From assembly GCA_020352645.1 (NCBI GenBank), contig CP070683.1, positions 623,434 to 666,913 on the forward strand: a DNA stretch of 43,480 nt, given 5' to 3'. Under the pieces are notes generated by a model, which was not told the origin of the DNA, did no database searches, and was given only the letters and a program-made list of their open reading frames with translations. The first letter of the stretch is position 1; each line of letters starts with the position of its first letter. Shown in pieces: positions 7,367 through 15,394 of this stretch. Position numbers and translations under genes: made by a program. The stretch is from Candidatus Bathyarchaeota archaeon. Lineage in GTDB: Archaea; Thermoproteota; Bathyarchaeia; Bathyarchaeales; SOJC01.

Positions 7367-8236
7367 TCAATGCCGTGGAAGGAGGGCCTTCAGATTTCGG
7401 GTGAAGATGGGAAAGTGTTCTTTTGATTGCGCTGGAACAAATTTCCTAAGCTTTCTAGTCAGAGAGGTGAGCAGCTCTTCGTCTGGCTCCCCCTCCAATA
7501 TCTTCTTGGTTTCTTCTTCAGTTACATCCCCAAGTCTTCCTTTCAGCTTGACAGCTTCTTGGTTGGCTGGACAAGCCAATTGACAATGCATGCAGCCTAC
7601 TAGAGAATTGTGTGCATCGTGAGGAATCCACTCTGGAAATTCGCCTTCAACTTCATTATACAGAGTAACACATTTGCCAACGTCTATCACAAACCTCTCT
7701 TTGCTTATGCACTTGGTAGGACAATGGGTCATGCAAATACTGCAGTTCTTGCATCCATCCATCATTTTCATCTGAGTCCAATCGTCCTTCTCGAATTGAT
7801 AATCCGTAAAATACGCGGTTAGCTTGAGTAGGCTCCCCATGCCTTCTACGTAGCAGAGATTATTCCGTCCATATTGGCCCAGCCCGCTTCTGACGGCCAG
7901 TAGCTTCAAATGAACTTTCGTCGTCCTCTCCAGTTTACATTCAGAACCCTTTACAACCTCTGTCGAGATGTATTTCCTGAAATCTTCGTCAGTCAATCCG
8001 CTGGCATAGTATTGAGGAGGTAACATAATCTCATGCAGTCTACCATCTAAGTGAAAGCCTACAATCATCAGTCTGTCAGAAACTGCGATTATTATCAGTG
8101 ACTTAGCATCTGGGAGATTTTCCGGGATCTCAAATCTCATGTCCTTCAGATAGCTTCTGTAGGTTGCATTGTTGCTCAGAGCGTCTCCACGCTTCAATTT
8201 ATCAATATATTCCTGCAACTCACCTAGATGATCCAC
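7367..8236 (-). CDS. QueG-like double [4Fe-4S] cluster protein (epoxyqueuosine reductase family)
   Basis: A 289-residue protein. A DUF1730-like N-terminal part (LPDAKSLIIIAVSD, then RSGLGQYGRNNLCYV at 116-130, the counterpart of the GxxGKN stretch of QueG) is followed by two cubane clusters: Cys162/165/168/172-Pro plus Cys189, and Cys215/218/222-Pro. The layout matches epoxyqueuosine reductase QueG, which uses cobalamin and two clusters to reduce epoxyqueuosine in tRNA. It is shorter than bacterial QueG (about 350-380) and lacks the C-terminal HEAT-like part, so in an archaeon a different reduction is quite possible. No queuosine genes are adjacent. The start is GTG 8236; a TATA-like TTAAATACC lies near 8325-8335. 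Confidence 0.65.
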   Translation of the reverse strand: MDHLGELQEYIDKLKRGDALSNNATYRSYLKDMRFEIPENLPDAKSLIIIAVSDRLMIVGFHLDGRLHEIMLPPQYYASGLTDEDFRKYISTEVVKGSECKLERTTKVHLKLLAVRSGLGQYGRNNLCYVEGMGSLLKLTAYFTDYQFEKDDWTQMKMMDGCKNCSICMTHCPTKCISKERFVIDVGKCVTLYNEVEGEFPEWIPHDAHNSLVGCMHCQLACPANQEAVKLKGRLGDVTEEETKKILEGEPDEELLTSLTRKLRKFVPAQSKEHFPIFTRNLKALLPRH

Positions 8237-8522
8237 GGATAAGGTCTTGTGCCTGAAAAAAGGATTTTTGATGGGGGTCTTCGCGGTAATCTTGGGCTAC
8301 TCCTTACACAAGGACTTTGGCTATGGTATTTAAGCTCTGACTAAATGCTCTTCTTCTTCCCAGCATACCTTATTAGCCCACGCTTACTTCTCTGAGCGAT
8401 CTGCTAGTCTGCATGTTCAAGTATTGAAGGCAGCTGGTGTCATCTCTTGCTTTATATGGATTCCCGTAGCAGCAATCTCTGGGAAATCCCCCACTGCCAT
8501 AACATTCAGGCATCATTCATGT

Positions 8523-10115
8523 TCATGCGAAGGCATTCCTGATGTTTGGATGAAGTAGATCTCCTATTTTTTCGATAGCCTTGAATCTCATGTAGTTCAG
8601 CTTCTTTTGCTTCCCTTCGAATTCAGTTGATGAGCAAAGGTTCTCAGGGTGCAGGTAAATGTCATCAACCATTCTAATCGCTTTCGGCACTCTGAGTCCT
8701 GTTGGAGAGTCTACCCAATCCTCCAAGCCACCTCTCAACAAAGAATCCAAGATGGCCATCGTAAGTTCAACCGTTACTTCCTTATAGCGCCCCCCTTCTC
8801 CAACGCCTCCTGTGTTCAGCAGAAAATACTCCATGTGAGGGAGATTCCGCAAGATTTCGTAGAATCGATTTGTGTGCTTCGCTCTGTCCCCAGCCGCAAA
8901 AGGGTCATAGAAGAATTGGCTGGCAATCTCTCCGGCTTGAGTTGGATCACCTGCTGATGACTCCATAGCTTGTCCTAGAACCATCAAGGCAACTGCTTGT
9001 TCCAACGTTAGTTTCGCCACTGCAGGTATGAGTGGTCCTCGGGTAATGAGTATTAGGTAGTCAATTTTGTCCACATTGATGTGTCGACTTGTGTGCATTA
9101 GATCCCTTCTTGGTATAACTGCACGTCCATTGGACGTTCTTTCGAGACTGTAGAAGTCGAGATCTCCGTTTTCAGTAACGTGGACGTTTTCAATCAAGGT
9201 TCTAGGTCTTAATAAGCCAAAGAAAATCTCTCGTTGTTCCCCAGGGCTTACCCTTTCAGTTTTCACGAAAAGCCCTCCAGCCTCGAAGCCTTGAAAAGAA
9301 CCGTCTGGCATCAGAGTCCCACCATCATCCTGAATAAGCCAAGACTTCTCTTTTCCTTTTCTTGCGAGAATCTTGCAGGTTAGTGTTGTCTTTCCGTTTG
9401 CGCTCAGAGCAAGAAGCAACGTTCTTACAGTCCGGTAGTCGCCATGAGCAGATTGAAGATAGTCTTCCCTACAGCTTGCGTGGAGAAATATGCCGCCTCT
9501 TTCGGTCTTGGCAATCCAATCCTCTGCAGCGAATACTCCTTTCTTAAACTCACCAATATAATTGCTGTTTCTAACGATTTTTACAACTCTACCATCACCC
9601 AGCATCGCAAGCCTTATCGTGATGTCTTTCTGAGGAAGCAGTTTCAGCTTGTTAGCTTCGAAAGCTTCATCTGCGAAGAATAGAACTTGATACTTTGGCT
9701 TCTCAACCTTCACTTTCACTGGGAGGAATAGATTCCTCCCGCCATAAGCAACATGAGCGAAGCGTTCAGGAACGAGCAGTCGAACCATGGTGTTACTATT
9801 CTGGGCTCCCACGATGCTGTCCGTGGAGATCAGCCTTTCTTTCGAAAGGACTTCTTCAGCTTTTTTCAATAACTGGCGTTCCTCTTCACCGAAACCATAG
9901 TCAACACTGTTTTTGGTGAACATGGCTGCTCTAGATGTAGGTTCGCTCATGGCAACGAAATTCCCGTATATGGTCTTCTTGACTCCTGGCTCTTTCTCCA
10001 TTAGGGATCTTAATTCGTTATCCGAGGGATTTACTGCTAATCTTTTTTCCTCTACGGCCTTCCTTCTGATTCTATCAACCGCTCTTGAAAACTCCTCCAG
10101 GTCAAACTCTGGCAT
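8523..10115 (-). CDS. Phosphoenolpyruvate carboxykinase (ATP)-like protein, variant nucleotide site
   Basis: A 530-residue protein matching the ATP-dependent PEP carboxykinase fold along its length. It has NYIGEFKKGVF near 186 (counterpart of YxGExKK), IFLHAS near 210, a kinase-1a loop LALSANGKTTL at about 236-246, a kinase-2 segment IQDDGG, then ENVHV, SNGRAVIP and PAVAKLTLEQA, and a C-terminal lid region. The enzyme interconverts oxaloacetate and PEP with ATP in gluconeogenesis or anaplerosis. Family members usually read GLSGTGKTT and GDDEH, so both nucleotide motifs are altered while the Lys and paired Asp remain. ATG 10115 is chosen because GGAG lies seven bases upstream. It may be a PckA relative with shifted function. 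Confidence 0.72.
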   Translation of the reverse strand: MPEFDLEEFSRAVDRIRRKAVEEKRLAVNPSDNELRSLMEKEPGVKKTIYGNFVAMSEPTSRAAMFTKNSVDYGFGEEERQLLKKAEEVLSKERLISTDSIVGAQNSNTMVRLLVPERFAHVAYGGRNLFLPVKVKVEKPKYQVLFFADEAFEANKLKLLPQKDITIRLAMLGDGRVVKIVRNSNYIGEFKKGVFAAEDWIAKTERGGIFLHASCREDYLQSAHGDYRTVRTLLLALSANGKTTLTCKILARKGKEKSWLIQDDGGTLMPDGSFQGFEAGGLFVKTERVSPGEQREIFFGLLRPRTLIENVHVTENGDLDFYSLERTSNGRAVIPRRDLMHTSRHINVDKIDYLILITRGPLIPAVAKLTLEQAVALMVLGQAMESSAGDPTQAGEIASQFFYDPFAAGDRAKHTNRFYEILRNLPHMEYFLLNTGGVGEGGRYKEVTVELTMAILDSLLRGGLEDWVDSPTGLRVPKAIRMVDDIYLHPENLCSSTEFEGKQKKLNYMRFKAIEKIGDLLHPNIRNAFA

Positions 10116-10297
10116 CAAACCACTCCTCTGCGCGACTGCTTGAAAATTTCTTCTGATGTGCGCACCGATGGGGCATTAATCGTATGGATCAATTCTACAC
10201 TGCTACTGTATGCTGGACGCGCATATTACGGTTTCGTCTAGCGTTTAATCTTTGCTTGATTCAAATGTTGGACAAGTATGATGTGCGCGCTGGATGA

Positions 10298-11077
10298 TTA
10301 TCTTGACTTGTAGGTTAGATCGATATCTGAATGGACTTCAATTCCAGTGCCCCCTATTCGATATGGTCTTGGGGCAGAATCAACTTCAGTGCCTCGCATT
10401 TTCAGAACTCTAACTGCACGTTCTCCCGTTCCAAGTGTCTGTAAAAGGATAGCGCCATGAGATAGGTATTCTTCTGGCTGCACTTGTCTCTCTTCGCCCA
10501 TTGATATGGCTTCACTCGTAATGAGGCAGGTGGCTCCAGTACCGTCTAAAGCCTCCATGATATCCAGTATTGCTTGTCTTTTCTCCCACGCGTTTGGAAA
10601 TCGAAACAGAAGCCCGGATATTGAATCTAGCACTACTCGCTGAGCACCAAGATCGCCAATAAATCTTTCAATGCTGCTGGACTTCGTTCCATCAAATGTT
10701 GTGAAGATGTTGTCTATCAAGCGTGCTCGTGCAAGTTCCTTTCCACCTACTGGTATTCGGCCGACTTTGGCCTGGTCTGGAATACGCCTGACATCAGACG
10801 CATCAACGAAAGTGAATCTGTTATCTTGCTCTAACTCTCGGAAGTTCCAGCCAAACGCAAGCATCTCTTCGAAGAAGTGTGATTTAGTCTCATCGAGACT
10901 TATGTAGATAGTCTTCTCTTCCTGTTTAGTGGCGCCATGGTGCAAGAATTGTGAGCAAAAAATTGTTTTTCCAGTTCCCGGTCCACCTGTTACTAGTATC
11001 ATTCTGCCTTCCGGAAAGCCTCCGCGCAGCATCGAGTCAAAGCCTGCTATACCGGTTTCTACCTTTCTAATAACCAT
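10298..11077 (-). CDS. Single-domain KaiC-family RecA-like ATPase
   Basis: About 259 residues with one KaiC/GvpD-like domain. The start VIRKVETGIAGFDSMLRGGF is the classic KaiC entry, followed by a Walker A GGPGTGKT at residues 31-38, LDET after the second strand, and a Walker B strand RVVLDSISGLLF. The EAISMGEERQVQPEEYLSHG region and the C-terminal RVLKMRGTEVDSAPRPYRIG are also typical. Archaeal single-domain KaiC proteins bind ATP and are thought to act in signalling, including taxis and stress; no target is visible here. ATG 11077 is favoured because GGTG lies nine bases before it; upstream TTG 11101 is close to the likely transcript start. A TATA box is at 11135-11142. Confidence 0.85.
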   Translation of the reverse strand: MVIRKVETGIAGFDSMLRGGFPEGRMILVTGGPGTGKTIFCSQFLHHGATKQEEKTIYISLDETKSHFFEEMLAFGWNFRELEQDNRFTFVDASDVRRIPDQAKVGRIPVGGKELARARLIDNIFTTFDGTKSSSIERFIGDLGAQRVVLDSISGLLFRFPNAWEKRQAILDIMEALDGTGATCLITSEAISMGEERQVQPEEYLSHGAILLQTLGTGERAVRVLKMRGTEVDSAPRPYRIGGTGIEVHSDIDLTYKSR

Positions 11078-11134
11078 GTTCATAATCACCAAAGCAGTCA
11101 AATTTCAATGTTTGCAACACTTTAGGGATGGATG

Positions 11135-11142
11135 TATATAAC
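11135..11142 (-). promoter_or_regulatory. TATA box for the KaiC-like gene
   Basis: Minus strand TTATATAC, about 60 bases before ATG 11077 and 35 before TTG 11101; the expected transcript start is near 11110. Confidence 0.45.
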
Positions 11143-11365
11143 TATTACTTGGGATTGGCAGGATTCAAACAAGGCAGTTTTCGACCGTTCACCCGTCCTT
11201 CCCTATAATTTGCGCTTGTATTCTTGATTTCATTAAATTGGTGAAAAAGAGATATTTCACCGCAAAAGAAGGAGGTGAAAAGCCCCCTCGCGCTCTCTCG
11301 AATGAACTAGTCGTTGCACATTTCACTTACACTGCAAGCAGTGAGAACGTTTTGTCCTCTTTCGA

Positions 11366-11929
11366 TCACTTTTTCATGGAATCGTGGATTGCCAGAAGTC
11401 TTGAAAGATCTCTTTGGAGGAGGGCAATCCAACCACGCTTGAAGTGGAATGTTGCATTGTCGCTGACCTGTCTAATCTCGCAACAGTATCCATCTTCTGA
11501 AAGGCCCTTACAATCTGACGCCTCTTGTGGAATTCGGCCACACTTGGTCTTGCACAGCTCATTCACATAATCCTCCATCTTAAGGTAAAGCTCTCTGGGT
11601 CCTAGGGAAAGCATATGCTTGTCCGACAGCATCTGGATAGACTGTTGTTTCATCTCCATTTGTGCTGCCTTTGAAAATCTCTTGCTGATAAGAATTCCCT
11701 TGTTGTATTTCCCTAGTTCCATTGTTTCAACCATGTTCTTCACAGCGTCAACGCCTACTGTGCCGGATCTTGATTTCGTCTGTATTATAAGACGCATCAG
11801 TATTTTGTCACCTGAATCGTCATCCAGCACAAGGTCAGTTCTACCATTGAAGTTGTGTCTTTTCTCACATTCGTAACCTTTAACAGCCATAAGAAGGGCT
11901 GCTTTATCTTCAACACTTACAGAGGACAT
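11366..11929 (-). CDS. Mrr-like restriction endonuclease-fold protein
   Basis: A 187-residue protein. Residues 15-105 fit the Mrr/PD-(D/E)xK nuclease fold: Asp32 in NGRTDLVL, then a core strand IIQTKSR (Gln50, Lys52), the usual QxK ending of the active site, then VGVDAVKNMVE, and KGILISKRFSKAAQ, close to the Mrr GIFITTSxFTxxA pattern. The second half is not Mrr and contains five cysteines (Cys126, 130, 140, 149, 150) that could hold a metal. No methylase or specificity gene is adjacent, so this is not an ordinary restriction-modification pair; a type IV-like, repair or regulatory role is possible. ATG 11929. Confidence 0.65.
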   Translation of the reverse strand: MSSVSVEDKAALLMAVKGYECEKRHNFNGRTDLVLDDDSGDKILMRLIIQTKSRSGTVGVDAVKNMVETMELGKYNKGILISKRFSKAAQMEMKQQSIQMLSDKHMLSLGPRELYLKMEDYVNELCKTKCGRIPQEASDCKGLSEDGYCCEIRQVSDNATFHFKRGWIALLQRDLSRLLAIHDSMKK

Positions 11930-12238
11930 TGATGTCTCACATTATACAGATTTTCGAGGGTCAAAGACAAGGTGTCTCTAAATCAAAAGCGTCAACTTTT
12001 GAACAATCCACGACCTTGATCTCATCATCTACTATTATACTCGCGGCGATTTATATATTCATGGCTTTGCGAAGCTTAGCCAAACCCTCCTCGAATCCGT
12101 GTACACAAAGGTTCCCGCGCGTGGTAAGAATCATGTCCTCGTGATTGGAAGGCCAGAAACACAAGCAAGAGCTACGTGTCCACCATCAAGAATCGCATCT
12201 TAGCTTTCGCGGACAAGGAGGGAAATGAAAGCGTACAC
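11930..12238. other. Intergenic region upstream of the Mrr-like gene
   Basis: A strong TATA-like block (gatttatatattc) sits at about 12048-12060 and could serve the minus strand, leaving a leader of about 100 bases before ATG 11929. A short open stretch on the minus strand (about 11953-12040) lacks a convincing start. Nothing else was recognised. Confidence 0.35.
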
Positions 12239-12451
12239 CTACTTCAGTTTACTTGCACGCGAGAAACGTGTTTGTGCTGTTGACTCCATCGCCTGCAACG
12301 CAGTATATATGATGAGGATTCCGAAAAAGATCACTATCCACAACACAATGAGCTCCCACTCACCTGCCCTCCAGAGCAGCACCAGAACCACAGCGCCAAT
12401 CGTCATCAAAGCTAGAAGCGTCTTATCCTGCATAAGTTTAGAACTAGCCAT
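12239..12451 (-). CDS. Small two-helix membrane protein
   Basis: A 70-residue protein with two membrane helices, about residues 11-26 (LLALMTIGAVVLVLLW) and 32-54 (LIVLWIVIFFGILIIYTALQAM), and a basic tail. ATG 12451 is preceded by GGTGAG about seven bases upstream, which supports translation. The plus strand over the same interval is also open but encodes a much less protein-like sequence. No family recognised. It shares an upstream region containing a nested dyad (12472-12506) with the divergent gene at 12656. Confidence 0.55.
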   Translation of the reverse strand: MASSKLMQDKTLLALMTIGAVVLVLLWRAGEWELIVLWIVIFFGILIIYTALQAMESTAQTRFSRASKLK

Positions 12452-12471
12452 CTACCGCTCACCGACCATTC

Positions 12472-12506
12472 AATTTGCACTAATAATGTGCACGAACCTG
12501 CAAATT
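12472..12506. promoter_or_regulatory. Nested inverted repeat between divergent genes
   Basis: Outer arms AATTTGCA (12472-12479) and TGCAAATT (12499-12506) are perfect. An overlapping inner dyad TGCAC-N7-GTGCA (12476-12492) shares the left arm. It lies just upstream of the small membrane gene start at 12451. It may be an operator or a transcript hairpin. Confidence 0.4.
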
Positions 12507-12655
12507 AGCTCTTTCGCGCTCTTTTACACGTGAGTGGAGAAACTCCAATCGTGCGTTTTGAATGAATTTTCACAGGCTCGTCGACTGCGTGAGGCATCAT
12601 ATGACTGCTAAATTCTTAATTGCTCTTTCTTTCATTGTAGCAGTGAGGCCTCTTT

Positions 12656-12988
12656 GTGAGTTCAAAGCTCTTGATAGTGATTGCTACTGGTGATAGGGAA
12701 AAAGCTCTGGCAGGCTTAATGTACGCTCGCAACGCCCTGAGAAACAAATGGCTCGGCGACGTTAAAGTCGTGTTTTTTGGGCCTTCGGAGAAACTGGCTG
12801 CCTGCGATGGAGAAGTGTCATCCTCCATGAAGGATATAGTGGCGATGACTGATTGCTTTGCCTGCAAAGCCATATCCGATCATGAAAATGTCTCAGAGGA
12901 CTTGGCAAAAATCGGGATGAAAGTAGAATACGTTGGAACGATAATATCTGATTGCATAGAAAAAGGCTACGTTCCGATGGTTTGGTAG
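12656..12988 (+). CDS. DsrE/DsrF-like family protein
   Basis: A 110-residue single-domain alpha/beta protein. It starts with a hydrophobic strand KLLIVIATGDREKALAGLMYARNAL, continues with VKVVFFGPSEKL, and ends with GMKVEYVGTIISDCIEKGYVPMVW; this order is typical of the DsrE superfamily, which includes sulfur-relay and peroxiredoxin-like proteins. Cysteines at DCFACKA and SDC might be functional, but the usual DsrE active Cys cannot be assigned with confidence. Start is GTG 12656; no strong ribosome site is visible. It converges with the large secreted protein gene, 33 bases away. Confidence 0.6.
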   Translation: MSSKLLIVIATGDREKALAGLMYARNALRNKWLGDVKVVFFGPSEKLAACDGEVSSSMKDIVAMTDCFACKAISDHENVSEDLAKIGMKVEYVGTIISDCIEKGYVPMVW

Positions 12989-13021
12989 CTCAGGTCTTGC
13001 TGCATCAACTTAATTTGATAC

Positions 13022-15214
13022 TTACCAGCTTTCGCCATAGTTTCCTGCTGCAATGACAACATCGAAAATGTCAATCGGACCATCTCCGTTTATGTCACAG
13101 TTGGCAACATACTCTGGCTCTCCCTGTGTCTTACTGTAAACGCTGGCTATCATCACAATGTCGAAAATGTCAACTTGCCTGTTTCCGTCGACATCACCAG
13201 GAATTGTTATTATGATCCAGGAGCTGAGGATATTGTCTTCTAGATCGATTTCTCCTGTGACTGGACAAGCATGTACTTTGACCGTGTAGTTTCCTAGAGT
13301 GTACCCAGTAGTATTCCAAGAGAGAATAATACTTGTAGAGGTTCGATTCGCAAGCAATATGTTCGTTAGCAGGTCGATTACAGTTGAAGAAGTGTTCAGT
13401 GTCACGTTGAATGTTTCAACATAGTCGCCTTGATTCCTCAAGGTTGCATTGGTATATGTTGAATACCCCTGACCCACAATATTCTTCAAGAAGACACTGT
13501 CCATGACCGCTATGTCGTGGTGAAGCACTCTCACATGGACTACTCCGGCTATCAACACGTTGTCCAAAGTGTCTGTTTCGTTCACAACAACATCAGCTTC
13601 AGCGCTGATCGTGTAATTTCCAGCTGCAAAGCCAGTGGTATCCCACGAAAAATTGAAGACGTAGCTTGCGCCTACACTCATGTTCTGGATCCTTTCGCGT
13701 TCGATCTGGGTGGAATTGGCTGAGATCGTGACGTTGAATGTTTCAATGTAGATGCCTTGATTTTCAACCGTTGTTTCGATAGAAACTTCCTGTCCCTTCA
13801 TCACCGATGTTTTGTCAAGTGTCACCTCGGGAATCGCCACGTCATGGGGTTGAATTAGATCGAGCAACCCTGGGTAATCTCGTCCATAACGGCGGACCTT
13901 GAACACATTGTTCTGATATTGATTGGGAAAAGAGTTGACGTACTCCCACACAGTTTCTTTTTGCTGTGTAACCTCGAAGAAGACGCCTCCTTGTCCATCG
14001 CAGATAAGTGTATTTCCATTGGGAAGCCGTTGAGATCCCGAAATGCCAGATGAAAAAAAGTCTGCCGGATTCTCAGCTGTGTATATCCATATTTGTTCTT
14101 CAGGGGCATATGCAGAGCCTGGCACCAGTGAATAGTTGCCATCTATATCTACAGGTGGAACGATTTCATCGACGGAAGAGTACCATAGACCCGGTCGATT
14201 CAAACCATTGTTGAAAACAAGGATATTCCCTGCTCCTGGACATTCCTGCTCAATCCATACTGCGTCGTGCTGGGCGAAGAACCTCTGATCGCTAGGATCT
14301 CCAGCTCTGTAAGTCTGTGGATTGCCCCATCGGTAAAGAAGGTCGCCGCCTTTTCCGCTATTGCCACCTGTGTGTCCAGCTGCTTGCTCCGTGGTCGTAC
14401 TGTGGTCGATTACCCAGATCTCGCCGAAATTATGTGTGCTGAGCAAGATCTGATCAAACTCCTCATTGTATGCAACTGAGTTTATGTGAGTCCAGTCTGC
14501 ACGTCCTCGTCCACCTACGAAGTTTATGTCTACCAGTTCGGGATGACTGGCCACGTCTCCATAGTTGGCTTTAGTTGGATCGTAATCCTGAATCAGATGG
14601 TCCCACGCGTGCCATTCCCAAACAATGTCACCGCCAGTTGCATTTGTCGGTTCAACCTCTATAATATGGTCGGGCCAGAGTTCTCCGTCTCCAAGTAGAT
14701 TAGGTTGGCGGCCTGCGGCAATAGCCTGCTCAACGGTTTTGTACTCCCATGCAATCATAAGCACATTTCCATTTGGAAGCGGTTCCACATCATGATGCGA
14801 AATGTAGTAGTTGCTTGAATACTCGAAATCCCAAGTGACTGTTCCATTCCAATGAATCTTTTGAACGCGGCCTGACGCACCGCCACCGTAGAAAACTGGA
14901 TGCACACTCGAGGGGGCGCACGTGTGAAGTAGAGTCCCATTTTCCAGGAGATAAGTCGCTAATCCAGGCTTTGAATCACTTTCCCACGTGTGGACGATTT
15001 CCTCACTATTGTTGATCAGGTATGTGATGTTTGATCGCATGGGTGCAAACAGAGTGTATCCGTCAAAGGGAAGCGCTTGAGTCAATGGTAGTTCTTCATA
15101 AGCAAGACAGAAAGACAGGGGCCACCCCAGTTGACTTCCGCCAAGCAAAGTAGTTGTTGCGAAGACTAAGAAGACTAAGAAAGACGCCAAGGCTGACGAG
15201 TGTGACATCTTCAT
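13022..15214 (-). CDS. Secreted arylsulfotransferase-like protein with CARDB and dockerin domains
   Basis: A 730-residue exported protein. Residues 1-38 are a signal peptide. Residues about 45-430 fit the arylsulfotransferase (ASST) six-blade propeller: GYTLFAPM, YLINNSEEIVHTW, HHDVEPLPNGNVLMIAWE, DWTHINSVAYNEEFDQILLSTHNFGEIWVIDHS, AQHDAVWI and GSQRLPNGNTLICDG, including His residues of the kind that form the ASST active site. Two CARDB-like beta domains follow (about 455-550 and 565-660), each with TVxNQG or TLRNQG and FNVTL. Residues about 672-730 are a dockerin-like calcium module with two copies of the D-I-F-D helix. It is probably cell-surface or extracellular; the sulfate donor and acceptor are unknown. 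Confidence 0.82.
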   Translation of the reverse strand: MKMSHSSALASFLVFLVFATTTLLGGSQLGWPLSFCLAYEELPLTQALPFDGYTLFAPMRSNITYLINNSEEIVHTWESDSKPGLATYLLENGTLLHTCAPSSVHPVFYGGGASGRVQKIHWNGTVTWDFEYSSNYYISHHDVEPLPNGNVLMIAWEYKTVEQAIAAGRQPNLLGDGELWPDHIIEVEPTNATGGDIVWEWHAWDHLIQDYDPTKANYGDVASHPELVDINFVGGRGRADWTHINSVAYNEEFDQILLSTHNFGEIWVIDHSTTTEQAAGHTGGNSGKGGDLLYRWGNPQTYRAGDPSDQRFFAQHDAVWIEQECPGAGNILVFNNGLNRPGLWYSSVDEIVPPVDIDGNYSLVPGSAYAPEEQIWIYTAENPADFFSSGISGSQRLPNGNTLICDGQGGVFFEVTQQKETVWEYVNSFPNQYQNNVFKVRRYGRDYPGLLDLIQPHDVAIPEVTLDKTSVMKGQEVSIETTVENQGIYIETFNVTISANSTQIERERIQNMSVGASYVFNFSWDTTGFAAGNYTISAEADVVVNETDTLDNVLIAGVVHVRVLHHDIAVMDSVFLKNIVGQGYSTYTNATLRNQGDYVETFNVTLNTSSTVIDLLTNILLANRTSTSIILSWNTTGYTLGNYTVKVHACPVTGEIDLEDNILSSWIIITIPGDVDGNRQVDIFDIVMIASVYSKTQGEPEYVANCDINGDGPIDIFDVVIAAGNYGESW

Positions 15215-15394
15215 ATTGAACCCACGAATGAGATCTCCTAAAGCGTATTCTTTGGAGTATACATCTAAAACATGATGAACGCGTCTGAAAAAGGTTTTGA
15301 GGATATTTCTGAATCGCGAATATGACCATCAAGAAACAAGCTGCAGATGAAGTGCCTGCTGTTAACCCATGAAATTTGCCAACCAGCCTCTCGA

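Noticed and set aside
11953-12040. Short minus-strand frame reading IIVDDEIKVVDCSKVDAF
   Set aside because: It looks protein-like but has no start codon after the TATA box except a late GTG giving 16 residues.
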